A stretch of DNA of 64,000 bases from Deltaproteobacteria bacterium (GTDB taxonomy: Bacteria > Desulfobacterota > Binatia > UBA1149 > CAITLU01): the NCBI GenBank assembly GCA_016218925.1, contig JACRCR010000160.1:25718-89717 (forward strand). The letters are read 5' to 3'. Shown here piece after piece: positions 29,437 through 39,297 of the stretch. Under the pieces are notes generated by a model. The model was not told the origin of the DNA and did not search any database. It was given only the letters and a program-made list of their open reading frames with translations. Every line of letters begins with the position of its first letter. The first letter of the stretch is position 1. Made by a program: the position numbers and the translations under genes.

Positions 29437-32400
29437 CTACAGTCCGGCAAGGACGTCGAGCAGGCGTTGCTGGTCGGTCCTGCCCTTGTCCAGGCACGCG
29501 GTGGCTCCAGCGGCGCGACTGCGTTCGAGTTCGTCCTGGGTGCACGCACCGGTGAGGATGATCACCGGCAGCCGCTGCCACCGCGTCGAACGCCGGATCG
29601 CATCGGTGAGTCCGAACCCGTCCATGCCAGTCATGTTCACGTCGGTGATGACGGCGTCGACGGTTTCGCGCTCGAGCAGGGCCAGCGCTTCTTCGCCGGA
29701 GGCCGCTTCGATCACTTGATAACCGGCTCTCGACAGCAGCCGCGCTTCCAGGACCCGCTCGTCGCGCGAATCGTCGACGATCAGGACTCGCCCCGCTCGT
29801 TCCCTACTCCGGCGTGTCTCGAGCAACTCGCGCACCTTGCGCAGCAACACGTCGGTCGGGCACGGCTTGGGCACGAATTCGCTCCCGGGTTCGAGCAGAC
29901 CATGGCGCACGATGGCGTCGTCGGCGTACCCCGACATGTAGAGGATCCGTGTGCTGGGGCGCAGCGCGATCAACCGCTCGGCCAGTTGCGGTCCGCTGAT
30001 CCCCGGCATCACGACGTCGGTGAGCAGCAGATCGATGTTTCCCTGGAATCGTCGAGCGATCTCCAGGCCCTGCTCCCCATCGGCGGCGGGAAGCGTCCGG
30101 TAGCCGTGACTCTCGAGTATCCGGCGGACCACATCGCGAACCGCCGCCTCGTCTTCCACCAGCAGGATGGTCTCCGTGCCTCCGATCGCCGTGGACGAGG
30201 ACGTACGCTCGGCGGTCTCCACCGGAGCGTCGACGCGTGGAAGGTAGATGTTGAACGTCGTTCCTTGCCCTGGTTCGCTGTAGACGGCGATGTGCCCTCC
30301 GCTCTGCTTCACTATCCCGTGCACGGTGGCCAGCCCGAGCCCGGTACCCTTTCCGGGTTCCTTGGTCGTGAAGAACGGTTCGAAGATGCGCGCGAGGGTC
30401 TGCTTGTCCATGCCCTGACCGGTATCGGATATCGAGAACGACACGTACTTTCCCGGGCTGACATCGACGTGCGATCGCGCATACGCTTCGTCGAGCTCGG
30501 CTTCGCCGGTTTCGATAGTCAGCTTGCCGCCGTCCGGCATCGCGTCGAGTGCATTCAGCACCAGATTCATCACGATCTGGTGCAATTGGTTGGGATCTAC
30601 GCGAACGTGCCCGGACGGCGTTTTCGACACGATCGTCAGGTGGACATCCTCGGTGATCAGACTCGTGAGCATGCTCTCGATTCCGCGCAACTCGGTGTCG
30701 AGATCGAGCACCTTGGGTTGGAGGACCTGCTTGCGGCCGAAGGCGAGCAGCTGCGCGGTCAGCGCCGCCGAACGTCGAGCGGCATTGTGGATCTCACCGA
30801 TGGGCCCCAGCATGGCAGGCTGGCCGCCGGCAGCGTCGGCAAGCAGGTCGCAGTACCCGTTGATCACGAAGAGCTGGTTGTTGAAGTCGTGCGCGATTCC
30901 CCCCGCCAGCCGTCCCACCGCCTCCATCTTCTCCGCCTGACGGAACCGTTCTTCGAGGCGCAGCCGCTCGGTGACGTCTTCCTTGATGGCGATGAAATGG
31001 CTGATGTGGCCTTCGTCATTGCGAACCGGAGTGATCGTCTGTCGCTCGGTGTACAGGCTACCGTTCTTGCGGCGGTTGACGAGCTCTCCTTCCCAGATGT
31101 TTCCGGCCAGGATCGTGTCCCACAGGACTTTGTAGACGGAAACGTCCTGCAGGTCCGACTTGAGAAGCTCGCGCGGGTTGCGGCCGATGGCCTCAGCCCA
31201 GCTATAGCCGCTGAGAGCGGTGAAGGCGGGGTTGACCCACTGGATCGCACCGTCGCGGTCGGTGATGACGATCGCGTTGCCCGCCGACTCCAGAGCGGAG
31301 CTCTGCAGGTGCAGCCGCTCCTCGGCCTGTTTGCGCTCGGTGGTGTCCGAGCGGATCGCGACGTATTGAAACGGCTTGCCATCGGCACCGAGAAACGGGA
31401 CTACGGTGGTGTCTCCCCAGTTGATGGTTCCATCCCGGGCGCGGTTGGCGAGTTCGCCTTTCCACACCCGTCCGGCGCGCGTCGTAGCGCGTATCGAGCG
31501 CACGAACTCGGGTGAGTAAGTTCCGGGATCGATCAGGCGATAATCTTCACCGACGAGCTGCTCGCGAGCATACTTCGAGATCGCACAGAAGTTGTCGTTG
31601 ACGTAGGTGATCTTACCCTTCGCGTCGGTTATCGCGACTATGGCGTGCTGGTCGAGAGCGAATTTCTGATCCCTCAGCTCGCGGACCACCGAGTCGGTGC
31701 GCGTCAGCGCGTCGTCGAGCGTGCGCGAGAGCGCACCGATCTCGTCATCTCCGGCGATCTCGCTCCAGTTCTCAGGAGCGTTCTCGTGGCGATGTTCGAT
31801 GAGTTTCCCGATCTTCGCTATCGGGGCGAGGACCAGGCGGTTGAGCATCGCGTATCCGAGAGCGGACAGCAGCAGCAACGCCGAGAGCAGGGCGAGCGAG
31901 AACTCGACGGTCAGACGCCGGATCGCGGCCTGAGAGGGACGCAGATCGAGATGAACGATTACCGCTCCATCGACCAGCGGTCCGGCCGCCAGTTCCGGCT
32001 GGCTGAGAAGCAGCGGCGACGTGAAGTCGAAACGACCGGTACCGCCGTGATAGTGGCTGGAGCTGTGCCTGGTGCGGACAGCTCTCGCGAAATCGTCTGC
32101 GGCATTGTCTACCGGCAATGTGTCAAGAGGTTCGCCGAGCCACGCCACACGCGTCGAGGCCATGATGCGAGCCGGATGGCCGCCGGCCACGATGATGAGG
32201 CTGACCTCCTTTTCCGCGCCGAGCGCGGTGACCACGCGCTGCAACTCACCCTGGCGCGAAATGCTCTCGGCCGCGTAGTTGAGCGAATTCGCCAGCAATT
32301 CGGCGCGTAGACGTACCTTGCTGATGACCAGGTTGCGCGACACCACGTAGGTACCCCACACACCGGCAAGCGACAGGGCAACGCCGACCACGATCAACGG

Positions 32401-32454
32401 TTGCAGGATCTTGCGCCTGAGCGAGCGCGCGACCGGGGTTGGTGCGGCCCTCAT
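29437..32454 (-). CDS. Membrane hybrid histidine kinase (HAMP, 2x PAS, HisKA/HATPase, 2x REC)
   Basis: GGIAHDFNNQLFVINGY H-box; SISDTGQGMDKQTLARIFEPFFTTKEPGKGTGLGLATVHG; ILLVEDEAAVRD and VLIVDDSRDERVL receivers. Confidence 0.93.
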   Translation of the reverse strand: MRAAPTPVARSLRRKILQPLIVVGVALSLAGVWGTYVVSRNLVISKVRLRAELLANSLNYAAESISRQGELQRVVTALGAEKEVSLIIVAGGHPARIMASTRVAWLGEPLDTLPVDNAADDFARAVRTRHSSSHYHGGTGRFDFTSPLLLSQPELAAGPLVDGAVIVHLDLRPSQAAIRRLTVEFSLALLSALLLLSALGYAMLNRLVLAPIAKIGKLIEHRHENAPENWSEIAGDDEIGALSRTLDDALTRTDSVVRELRDQKFALDQHAIVAITDAKGKITYVNDNFCAISKYAREQLVGEDYRLIDPGTYSPEFVRSIRATTRAGRVWKGELANRARDGTINWGDTTVVPFLGADGKPFQYVAIRSDTTERKQAEERLHLQSSALESAGNAIVITDRDGAIQWVNPAFTALSGYSWAEAIGRNPRELLKSDLQDVSVYKVLWDTILAGNIWEGELVNRRKNGSLYTERQTITPVRNDEGHISHFIAIKEDVTERLRLEERFRQAEKMEAVGRLAGGIAHDFNNQLFVINGYCDLLADAAGGQPAMLGPIGEIHNAARRSAALTAQLLAFGRKQVLQPKVLDLDTELRGIESMLTSLITEDVHLTIVSKTPSGHVRVDPNQLHQIVMNLVLNALDAMPDGGKLTIETGEAELDEAYARSHVDVSPGKYVSFSISDTGQGMDKQTLARIFEPFFTTKEPGKGTGLGLATVHGIVKQSGGHIAVYSEPGQGTTFNIYLPRVDAPVETAERTSSSTAIGGTETILLVEDEAAVRDVVRRILESHGYRTLPAADGEQGLEIARRFQGNIDLLLTDVVMPGISGPQLAERLIALRPSTRILYMSGYADDAIVRHGLLEPGSEFVPKPCPTDVLLRKVRELLETRRSRERAGRVLIVDDSRDERVLEARLLSRAGYQVIEAASGEEALALLERETVDAVITDVNMTGMDGFGLTDAIRRSTRWQRLPVIILTGACTQDELERSRAAGATACLDKGRTDQQRLLDVLAGL

Positions 32455-33449
32455 AGCGGCGGCTCTTTACCGACGAAGATCGCGGTGAAAGCGTCACTGC
32501 GGCGATCGGCTCCTTTGATTTGTCCGCTCTGGCGCATCAGCCGGTCACAGGTGTCGATTGCGGCTGTGAGTTTTCCGCCCGGTCGCAGATAGTCGGCCTG
32601 ATCGGACTCGAAGAGGCGTTTGGTGCCGCCCGTCAAAGCCTCGCGAAATTCCGCGGGCGTGATGTTCTCGCGGCCGGCCATTATCCGGTCGGCATCGTCC
32701 GGATAATGGTCTCGGTACGCGACAGCGCGATGATATGCGCGCAGCAGCTTGGCGATGTCAGCCGGGCGCCGGGCGTTGATCTCGGCCTCCACTGCGATGA
32801 CGTCGAGCACTTCGCCGGGGATATCTGCAGTGGAGAAGATTTTGTGGGCCGCGCCGTCGCGCAGCAACCTGATCGAAGTTGGAGGGTAGGACACCACCGC
32901 GTCAGCTTCCCCTTTGCGAAAAACGTCGAGCATCGAGACTTGGTCCATCGGTACCGGCCTGACGTCGGCCAGCGTGAGTCCGTTTTTCTCGAGGGCGCGC
33001 CCGAGCACGTATCCGCCGAGCGACGCCGGTTCGATGGCAATGCGCGCTCCGCGCAAACCGACACCATCGGCGATGCCCGCGCGGGCCAGGATGACGTCCG
33101 CACCGTCGGAGTAGTCGACGACCTGTACGATCTGGGGCGAACGGTCGCAGTTGTCGCGGATCTGCAGCACATCGATCACCGTCGTCGCGATGACGTCGAT
33201 CTGGCCGCGTTCGTAACTACGCCGGGCATCGGACAGGCACGAAAACTCGACGATTCGCAGATCCAGCCCTTCGTCGCGGTAGAAGCCCTTCTCCTGGGCC
33301 AGATACAGGAACTCGTAGCCGGGCCACGGATTGATGCCCAGTCGCAGAGAAGGGGCGGCTTCCGGAGAACACCCGATGACGAACGAGAGTGCGGCGGTTG
33401 TCACCAACGGGCGAAGGTAGCGGGCGATCGGGTTGCGGGTCACCGGCAT
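32451..33449 (-). CDS. NMT1/THI5 (TauA/SsuA)-like solitary substrate-binding lipoprotein
   Basis: Lipobox-like FVIGC; LRLGINPWPGYEFLYLAQEKGFYRDEGLDLRIVEF; 4-nt overlap with the downstream kinase. Confidence 0.88.
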   Translation of the reverse strand: MPVTRNPIARYLRPLVTTAALSFVIGCSPEAAPSLRLGINPWPGYEFLYLAQEKGFYRDEGLDLRIVEFSCLSDARRSYERGQIDVIATTVIDVLQIRDNCDRSPQIVQVVDYSDGADVILARAGIADGVGLRGARIAIEPASLGGYVLGRALEKNGLTLADVRPVPMDQVSMLDVFRKGEADAVVSYPPTSIRLLRDGAAHKIFSTADIPGEVLDVIAVEAEINARRPADIAKLLRAYHRAVAYRDHYPDDADRIMAGRENITPAEFREALTGGTKRLFESDQADYLRPGGKLTAAIDTCDRLMRQSGQIKGADRRSDAFTAIFVGKEPPL

Positions 33450-33758
33450 TCTCCACGGCTCTCGCGCGCTGCCGCGACGGCGCGTCGATGAAGTTCACGC
33501 TGCTCGTGTCTGAGCGTCCGGCATATGCCCCAGCCGGGCGCGTGCCCCACGCATGTCGAGCCGCGGTCACTATAGTCTTCCTGAGGCGGATAATTGCAAC
33601 GCTGTTCATCAAGCCGGCGCCGGACTTCCCTCACCTCGCTCGAGAGCCTATCGTTGTCTGCGTGGCAAGAGGCGAAGCGCGATCCGAGGGATACGAGAGG
33701 CGGTTATTGCAACGGAAGATCCAACGCTGATGGCCGCCGTTCCTGGGTGGGGCTAGAA

Positions 33759-35612
33759 ATGAAAGACGACCAAAGTATCAGCGGGTCTGTATCGGCGGTC
33801 CGACGTCGATTGATCGCGGATCGGAGCGGATTTCTTGTTCTGCACGTTGTCGTGCTGCTGCTTCTCGCGGCCCCCTCCGGCATCGCGCAGGAAGCGAGTC
33901 CATCTGCAAACGACGCGGGAGGCGCCGGCGCGCCGGCCGCGACGCCCGGTGCGCCGGTCGGCGCCGACATCGAAACGCTGCGAAAGCTGCTCGGAGTAGC
34001 GCCAGCCCCCAAGCCGCAGCCGGTGGTCGAGCCTGAAACGAAGCCGGAGCCTGCGGCGCCTGTTCCCGAGGCCGTGGAGCAGAAGCAAGAGGAGCCGGCC
34101 GCGGCGCCTGTGGCGGTGGAGCCTCCAGCCAAACCCGCCGAGGCCGAGGTGCAGGTGAAGGAGCCGGCCAAGGCGAAGCCCTCCAAGCCGGCGCCGTCGC
34201 GCCAACCGGCGCGGCCCGCAACCGTCAAGACCAAGCGACCGGCCCCGAAACCGGCTCCCGTTCGTCGTGTCGAGCCGGCCACGCCGAAGACAGTAGAGAA
34301 GCCGCCCGCCGAAGCGGCGGGCGGCGAAGCCGGACAACCGCAGGCCGAAGGCGCGAAGACCGATCAGCAAGCAGCGCCGGCCCCCGCGCCGGTCGCCGCT
34401 GCGACCCCCGCTGAAGACCTGCCGTCCGAGGGGACGTTGGTGACCGGCAAGGATCTCGAGCGCTGGCGCCATCTGCTGGTGCCGGGACAGCAGTGGGCGC
34501 TGTCTCGCGGGGCGACCATGCGGGTGGTCAAGCGCGAAGTGATTCCGATGGAGCGTGCGCGCACCGAGGCCACAGAGCGCTATCACGCCCAGGTCAGCCT
34601 ATCGGCGGATAGATTGCACGCAGAGAACTACGTGGCCGGCCTGCCGTTCCCGGTCGTCGATCCGGAGGACCCCGACGCCGGCATCAAGCTGATGCTCGAT
34701 TACGAGGCGCGAATCATCATTGACGACGTAGACGTGCGCAACTTCGCGTGCATGACCGGTGGGCTGGATCCGAAGCTGGGACTGCGCATCGAACGCGACT
34801 TCCGCAACGGGCACCTGCGGCGCCTCTCCTACGTCGGCCGCAACTACGTGCAGCCCAAACCGACCTGGCACACTCCCGATGCGCTTCGCTCGCGAGAGGT
34901 GCTGCATCCGATAACGGAACCGTTCGACCTGAAAGGCGCCGGCTTCAGCTACACCCGCTTCCTGGATACCAGCCGTCCCGACGACTCGTGGTTGTACTAT
35001 CCTCAGACCAAGCGGGTTCGTCGTTTGAGCACCGCGCAGCGTTCCGAGGGCGTGTTCGGACAGGACATCGATCTGGACAGCTACGCCGGTTTTTCGGGTT
35101 CTCCGGCCTGGAGCGAGTGGCGCTTCCTCGGCGTCAAGACCGTCCTGGCCGTCATGCACGCCGAGAATCTGCCACCGAAGTGGCTGTCGCCGCCGGCCGA
35201 TTTCATGTTCGACGACGTCTGGGAGCCTCGCGAGGTGTACGTTCTGGAAGGCCGCTCGCGTCTGGCCGGGTACGCGTTCAGCCGCCGCATCATCTACCTG
35301 GACCGCGAGTCGTTCCTGATCCCGATGAACGAGATCTACGATCTCAAGGGCAACCTGTGGAAGTCCGAGATCCAATCCTGGAGGTTCGCGACCAAGCCGC
35401 GGCCGGAGGCGGTGCGGGCCGTTTACGACGACGTGCAGGGATTCATCCCGGGGATCACGATGTTCGACATGCAGTTCAATCACGCGACTCGCTGTGAACT
35501 GCCGGCGCACGACGCGCCCGGCGAGGAAGGCTGGTACTACAACTTCGGCGACGCCGAAGGCACCACGGAGGAAGTCTTCATGGTGTCGGCTTTCATCGGT
35601 TCGGGACGTTGA
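33759..35612 (+). CDS. DUF1329-family protein with long Pro/Ala/Lys/Glu-rich N-terminal linker
   Basis: ORF 33594..35612, likely start ATG 33759; LDTSRPDDSWLYYPQTKRVRRLSTAQRSEGVFGQDIDLDSYAGFSG and DVWEPREVYVLEG resemble DUF1329. Confidence 0.82.
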   Translation: MKDDQSISGSVSAVRRRLIADRSGFLVLHVVVLLLLAAPSGIAQEASPSANDAGGAGAPAATPGAPVGADIETLRKLLGVAPAPKPQPVVEPETKPEPAAPVPEAVEQKQEEPAAAPVAVEPPAKPAEAEVQVKEPAKAKPSKPAPSRQPARPATVKTKRPAPKPAPVRRVEPATPKTVEKPPAEAAGGEAGQPQAEGAKTDQQAAPAPAPVAAATPAEDLPSEGTLVTGKDLERWRHLLVPGQQWALSRGATMRVVKREVIPMERARTEATERYHAQVSLSADRLHAENYVAGLPFPVVDPEDPDAGIKLMLDYEARIIIDDVDVRNFACMTGGLDPKLGLRIERDFRNGHLRRLSYVGRNYVQPKPTWHTPDALRSREVLHPITEPFDLKGAGFSYTRFLDTSRPDDSWLYYPQTKRVRRLSTAQRSEGVFGQDIDLDSYAGFSGSPAWSEWRFLGVKTVLAVMHAENLPPKWLSPPADFMFDDVWEPREVYVLEGRSRLAGYAFSRRIIYLDRESFLIPMNEIYDLKGNLWKSEIQSWRFATKPRPEAVRAVYDDVQGFIPGITMFDMQFNHATRCELPAHDAPGEEGWYYNFGDAEGTTEEVFMVSAFIGSGR

Positions 35613-35725
35613 GACGATGACGACTCAGGCCCCGGCGCGGGCGGTGTGGCCACGGCGGCCGGCGTCACGTAGACTCGCCGCCGCATCGTCTGGGTCGACC
35701 GGACCCCGGCGCACCGGAGGCAGCC

Positions 35726-38287
35726 ATGGCCACACAGAGCGCACCGCGACCCCACCACGCCTTCAAGGAGCCGCACGGACTCTCGCCGCGCATCCAGTGG
35801 CTGCGCGACCACTACTTTCGCGGCCTGGGCCGTAGCTGGAACAACGAATTCACCTGCTGGACGACCGGTACGGCGTGGGACGTCGTCTACGACGAACTCG
35901 CCTACTACATCGTTCCCGAGACCTACGCCTTCTTTCAGACCTTCCGGTCCTCGACTCTGCAGGCGGCGCGTCCGGTTCCTCTCGAGGCCGACTTCTGGAA
36001 TTGGAGTCTGCCCGAGCGGCGCGCGTGGCTGATCCGCAAGGTGATGGTCGACTGCGTGCCGCAGGAGGTGCTGCCCGGCGACCTGATAGCCGGAGCTCGG
36101 TTCAACATTCTGGTCTCGCGCGCCTGGACCAAGCGTGAGAGTGCGCGCCGCGATCGACTGGTCAACGGGCCGCACGCAATCCGCGCGGCGGTCAAGTGGT
36201 TCCACGAGCACGGCTACGGGAACAGCGGCGCCACTTCGGGTCATCTGATCCCGGGCCACGCGCGCGCGTTGGAAATCGGCTGGAAGGGGATCCACGACGA
36301 GATCGAGAGCGCCTACGAGGCGCTGCCTGCGCGTGACAAGCGCGGCGCGAAAGGTGCCGAGCTGCGTGCGATGAAGACGGCCGCGACGATGTCTCGCGAT
36401 GTCGCGGCGAAATATGCCGCGCTGTGCAGTCGCCTCGCCGATGAAGAAGCCGACCCGCTGCGCAAGTCCGAGTTGGTGGCGATGGCCGCCAACCTCGAGC
36501 GGGTTCCATGGCTGCCGCCGCGCAATTTCTGGGAGGCGCTGCAGGCACTGTGGATCAACCACATGCTGATCATGAGCGACGAGAACTATCCGGGACCGGG
36601 CGTGAGCTTCGGCCGCATGGACCAGTACCTGCTTCCGTACTGGCAGCGCTCGCTCGCCGAAGGCATGGACCGCGAGTTCGGCAAGGAACTCCTCGAGTGT
36701 TTCTGGGTGCACGCCAACACCGCCTATGACGCGATGATCAGGATGGGCGGCAACCAGGGCATCACCGCGGGCTTCGGGCAGTTGATCAGTCTGTCCGGAC
36801 TCGGCGCCGATGGGCGCGACATGACCAACGACCTCACCTACGCGATCCTCGAGGTCGTCGACGCGATGTCGCCGATCCTCGAACCCAAGCCCAACGTGCG
36901 GCTGCACCGCGGCACACCCGAAGTGCTGCTCGACAAGGTAGTCGAGATGATAGCCGCGAGTCAGGGCGCACCGTTTCTGCTCAACTTCGACGAACGCTCG
37001 ATGGCCGGTATGCTGCGCGAGGCCAGGATGGCCGGCTGCGAGCACCTCATCCACGAAGGCAACGTACACGAGTACGCGTCGGTGGGTTGTCTGGAGAACA
37101 CGATGGTCGGCAACGACCGATCGGGGACCGTCGATAGCAATCTCAACCTGCTGAAAGCCGTCGAACTGGCGCTGACCGGTGGCTGCGATCTGGTCCCGGC
37201 CGTGGATCCGCTCACCGGCAAGGCGGCGCGGATTACGCGCGACGGCGCGCATACGCCGCAGGCCGCTGACTTTGCCGGTTGGGAGGACTTCTGGGCGGCC
37301 TACGTCGAGCAGACCCGCGCGATCGTGCGGCGCTGTGTGGACCTCTACGAGCGCAGCGAGGCCGCGCGTGCGCAGTTCAGCCCGACGCCGTATCTGTCGT
37401 GTCTGGTCGGCGGATGCATCGAGCGCGGACTCGATATCACGCGGGGAGGCGCGGAGCTGAGCTTCACGACTATCGAGGCGGTCACGTTTGCGACCACGGT
37501 CGATTCGTTGCTGGCGATCAAGTACCTGGTGTTCGACGCCAAGAAAGCGACCATGATCGAACTGGTGCGGGCTCTGCGCGACAACTGGGAGGGGCACGAG
37601 ACGCTGCAGGCGTGGGCCAAGTTCCGCGCGCCCAAGTACGGGCGCGACGACGACAGCGCCGACGCGATGGCACGCGACGTGATGACGGTGTGGACCGAGG
37701 AGACCTGGCGGCATCGCACCCGCTCTACCGGGCGCCAGTTCCGTCCGGGCATGCTGAGCTGGAACTACTGGGTGGGCGACGGCTACGTAATGGCCGCCAG
37801 CGCCGACGGACGGCCCAAAGGACGCTTCCTGTCCAACGCGATATGTCCTTCCAACGGAGCAGATACCAACGGCCCCACCGCCAACGCGAACTCGGTCGGC
37901 AAGGCGCTCGGTGGCAGGGCGCCCGCCGCCCGCGTTTCGGGCAGCGCCAAGGCCGGCGCGAAGCCCGGGGACTTCGGCGACTGGCAGGACTACGTCAACA
38001 TGCTGCCCAACGGCGCCAGCCACACGATGACGTTCAGCCCGGCGCTGCTCCGGGACGCCGAGCACCGCGAGAAATTCAAGGCTTTTCTGCGCGGCTACTG
38101 CGAGAATGGCGGCACCGCCTTGCAGGTAAACGTGCTCGACGTCGAGACGCTCAAGGACGCGCAGAAACATCCCGAGGATTACCGTCACCTGCTGGTGCGC
38201 GTGACGGGCTACAATGCTTACTTCACGAGCATCGGCCGCGAGCTGCAAGACGAGATAATCGCGCGCGAGATGCACCAGCAGATGTAA
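35726..38287 (+). CDS. Glycyl radical enzyme (pyruvate formate-lyase superfamily), substrate unknown
   Basis: Active-site Cys motif YASVGCLENTMVGND; C-terminal glycyl radical motif RVTGYNAYFTSIGRELQDEII. Confidence 0.93.
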   Translation: MATQSAPRPHHAFKEPHGLSPRIQWLRDHYFRGLGRSWNNEFTCWTTGTAWDVVYDELAYYIVPETYAFFQTFRSSTLQAARPVPLEADFWNWSLPERRAWLIRKVMVDCVPQEVLPGDLIAGARFNILVSRAWTKRESARRDRLVNGPHAIRAAVKWFHEHGYGNSGATSGHLIPGHARALEIGWKGIHDEIESAYEALPARDKRGAKGAELRAMKTAATMSRDVAAKYAALCSRLADEEADPLRKSELVAMAANLERVPWLPPRNFWEALQALWINHMLIMSDENYPGPGVSFGRMDQYLLPYWQRSLAEGMDREFGKELLECFWVHANTAYDAMIRMGGNQGITAGFGQLISLSGLGADGRDMTNDLTYAILEVVDAMSPILEPKPNVRLHRGTPEVLLDKVVEMIAASQGAPFLLNFDERSMAGMLREARMAGCEHLIHEGNVHEYASVGCLENTMVGNDRSGTVDSNLNLLKAVELALTGGCDLVPAVDPLTGKAARITRDGAHTPQAADFAGWEDFWAAYVEQTRAIVRRCVDLYERSEAARAQFSPTPYLSCLVGGCIERGLDITRGGAELSFTTIEAVTFATTVDSLLAIKYLVFDAKKATMIELVRALRDNWEGHETLQAWAKFRAPKYGRDDDSADAMARDVMTVWTEETWRHRTRSTGRQFRPGMLSWNYWVGDGYVMAASADGRPKGRFLSNAICPSNGADTNGPTANANSVGKALGGRAPAARVSGSAKAGAKPGDFGDWQDYVNMLPNGASHTMTFSPALLRDAEHREKFKAFLRGYCENGGTALQVNVLDVETLKDAQKHPEDYRHLLVRVTGYNAYFTSIGRELQDEIIAREMHQQM

Positions 38288-38304
38288 GGGTCGTCGGGTC
38301 GAAC

Positions 38305-39297
38305 GTGACGGGATCTGACTGCTCCGCGCCGCTCGTCAGGACGGCAACCGTCCTGAACATCCAGAGGATGTCGACCGAAGACGGCCCCGGCCTGCGCACG
38401 ACGGTGTTCTTGAAAGGCTGCAGCCTGCAGTGTTCGTGGTGCCACAATCCAGAAGCGATGTGCATGGGCCCGCAACTGGTCTGGCACTCGAGCAAGTGTA
38501 TCGGCGCGGGAGCCTGCGAAGCCGTCTGTCCTGAAGATGCGATCGTGCGACGCGATGGCACCATCATCGTCGATTCGGCTCGGTGCACGTTGTGCGGCGA
38601 CTGCGTGGAGGGATGTCCGTCGGCGGCGATGGAGATCCTCGGGACCGTCTGGGAGCTGGATGCGCTGGTCGCGGAGGTCGCCAAGGATCGCAGCTATTTC
38701 GACATCTCGGGCGGCGGAGTCACGATCTCGGGCGGCGAACCGGGGCTGCAGGCGCCGTTCGTCGGCGCGTTCCTCGATCGCTGCCGCGCGCTCGGGCTCG
38801 GCACTGCGGTCGACACGGCAGGGCTGATCTCGCGCACTGCGCTGGTCGAACTGGCCCGGCGCAGCGATGTCGTGCTCTACGACCTCAAGGAAATCGATTC
38901 GGGTCGGCACGCCTGCGTGACCGGTCAGCCTAACGAGCGCATTCTGGGCAATGTGATCGCACTGGGAGAACTGATGCGCGCCGAGGGATGTCCACGCGAC
39001 CTGTGGATCCGAACGCCGCTGATCCCCGGCGTGACCGCGACCGAAGAGAACCTGCGAGGCATCGGCGCGTTTCTCGCCGAGCACCTGGCCGGGGTCGTCT
39101 CGCGCTGGGAACTGTGCGCGTTCAACAACCTCGCGGCAGACAAGTACGGACGTCTGGGTCTGGAGTGGCCGTTTCAGGGCGTACCGTTGCTGACCCGGCA
39201 GCAACTGCGCGACGCCGAGAATGTCGCGCGTGACTCGGGCGTGGATCCCGCCATCGTCATCGCCACCGGACGCACCCGTGTCGGAGAAGGCGAGTGA
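38305..39297 (+). CDS. Glycyl-radical-enzyme activating protein (radical SAM)
   Basis: ORF 37279..39297, proposed GTG start 38305; IQRMSTEDGPGLRTTVFLKGCSLQCSWCHNPEA; CTLCGDCVEGCPSAA ferredoxin-like insert; ISGGEPGLQ. Confidence 0.93.
   Translation: MTGSDCSAPLVRTATVLNIQRMSTEDGPGLRTTVFLKGCSLQCSWCHNPEAMCMGPQLVWHSSKCIGAGACEAVCPEDAIVRRDGTIIVDSARCTLCGDCVEGCPSAAMEILGTVWELDALVAEVAKDRSYFDISGGGVTISGGEPGLQAPFVGAFLDRCRALGLGTAVDTAGLISRTALVELARRSDVVLYDLKEIDSGRHACVTGQPNERILGNVIALGELMRAEGCPRDLWIRTPLIPGVTATEENLRGIGAFLAEHLAGVVSRWELCAFNNLAADKYGRLGLEWPFQGVPLLTRQQLRDAENVARDSGVDPAIVIATGRTRVGEGE

Noticed and set aside
32451-33449. Complete NMT1-type ABC importer
   Set aside because: No permease or ATPase gene next to the binding protein; neighbours are histidine kinases and a divergent DUF1329 gene
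35537-38275. 912-aa antisense ORF opposite the glycyl radical enzyme
   Set aside because: Mirror-frame artefact of GC-rich codon usage; the plus strand has the catalytic Cys and glycyl motifs
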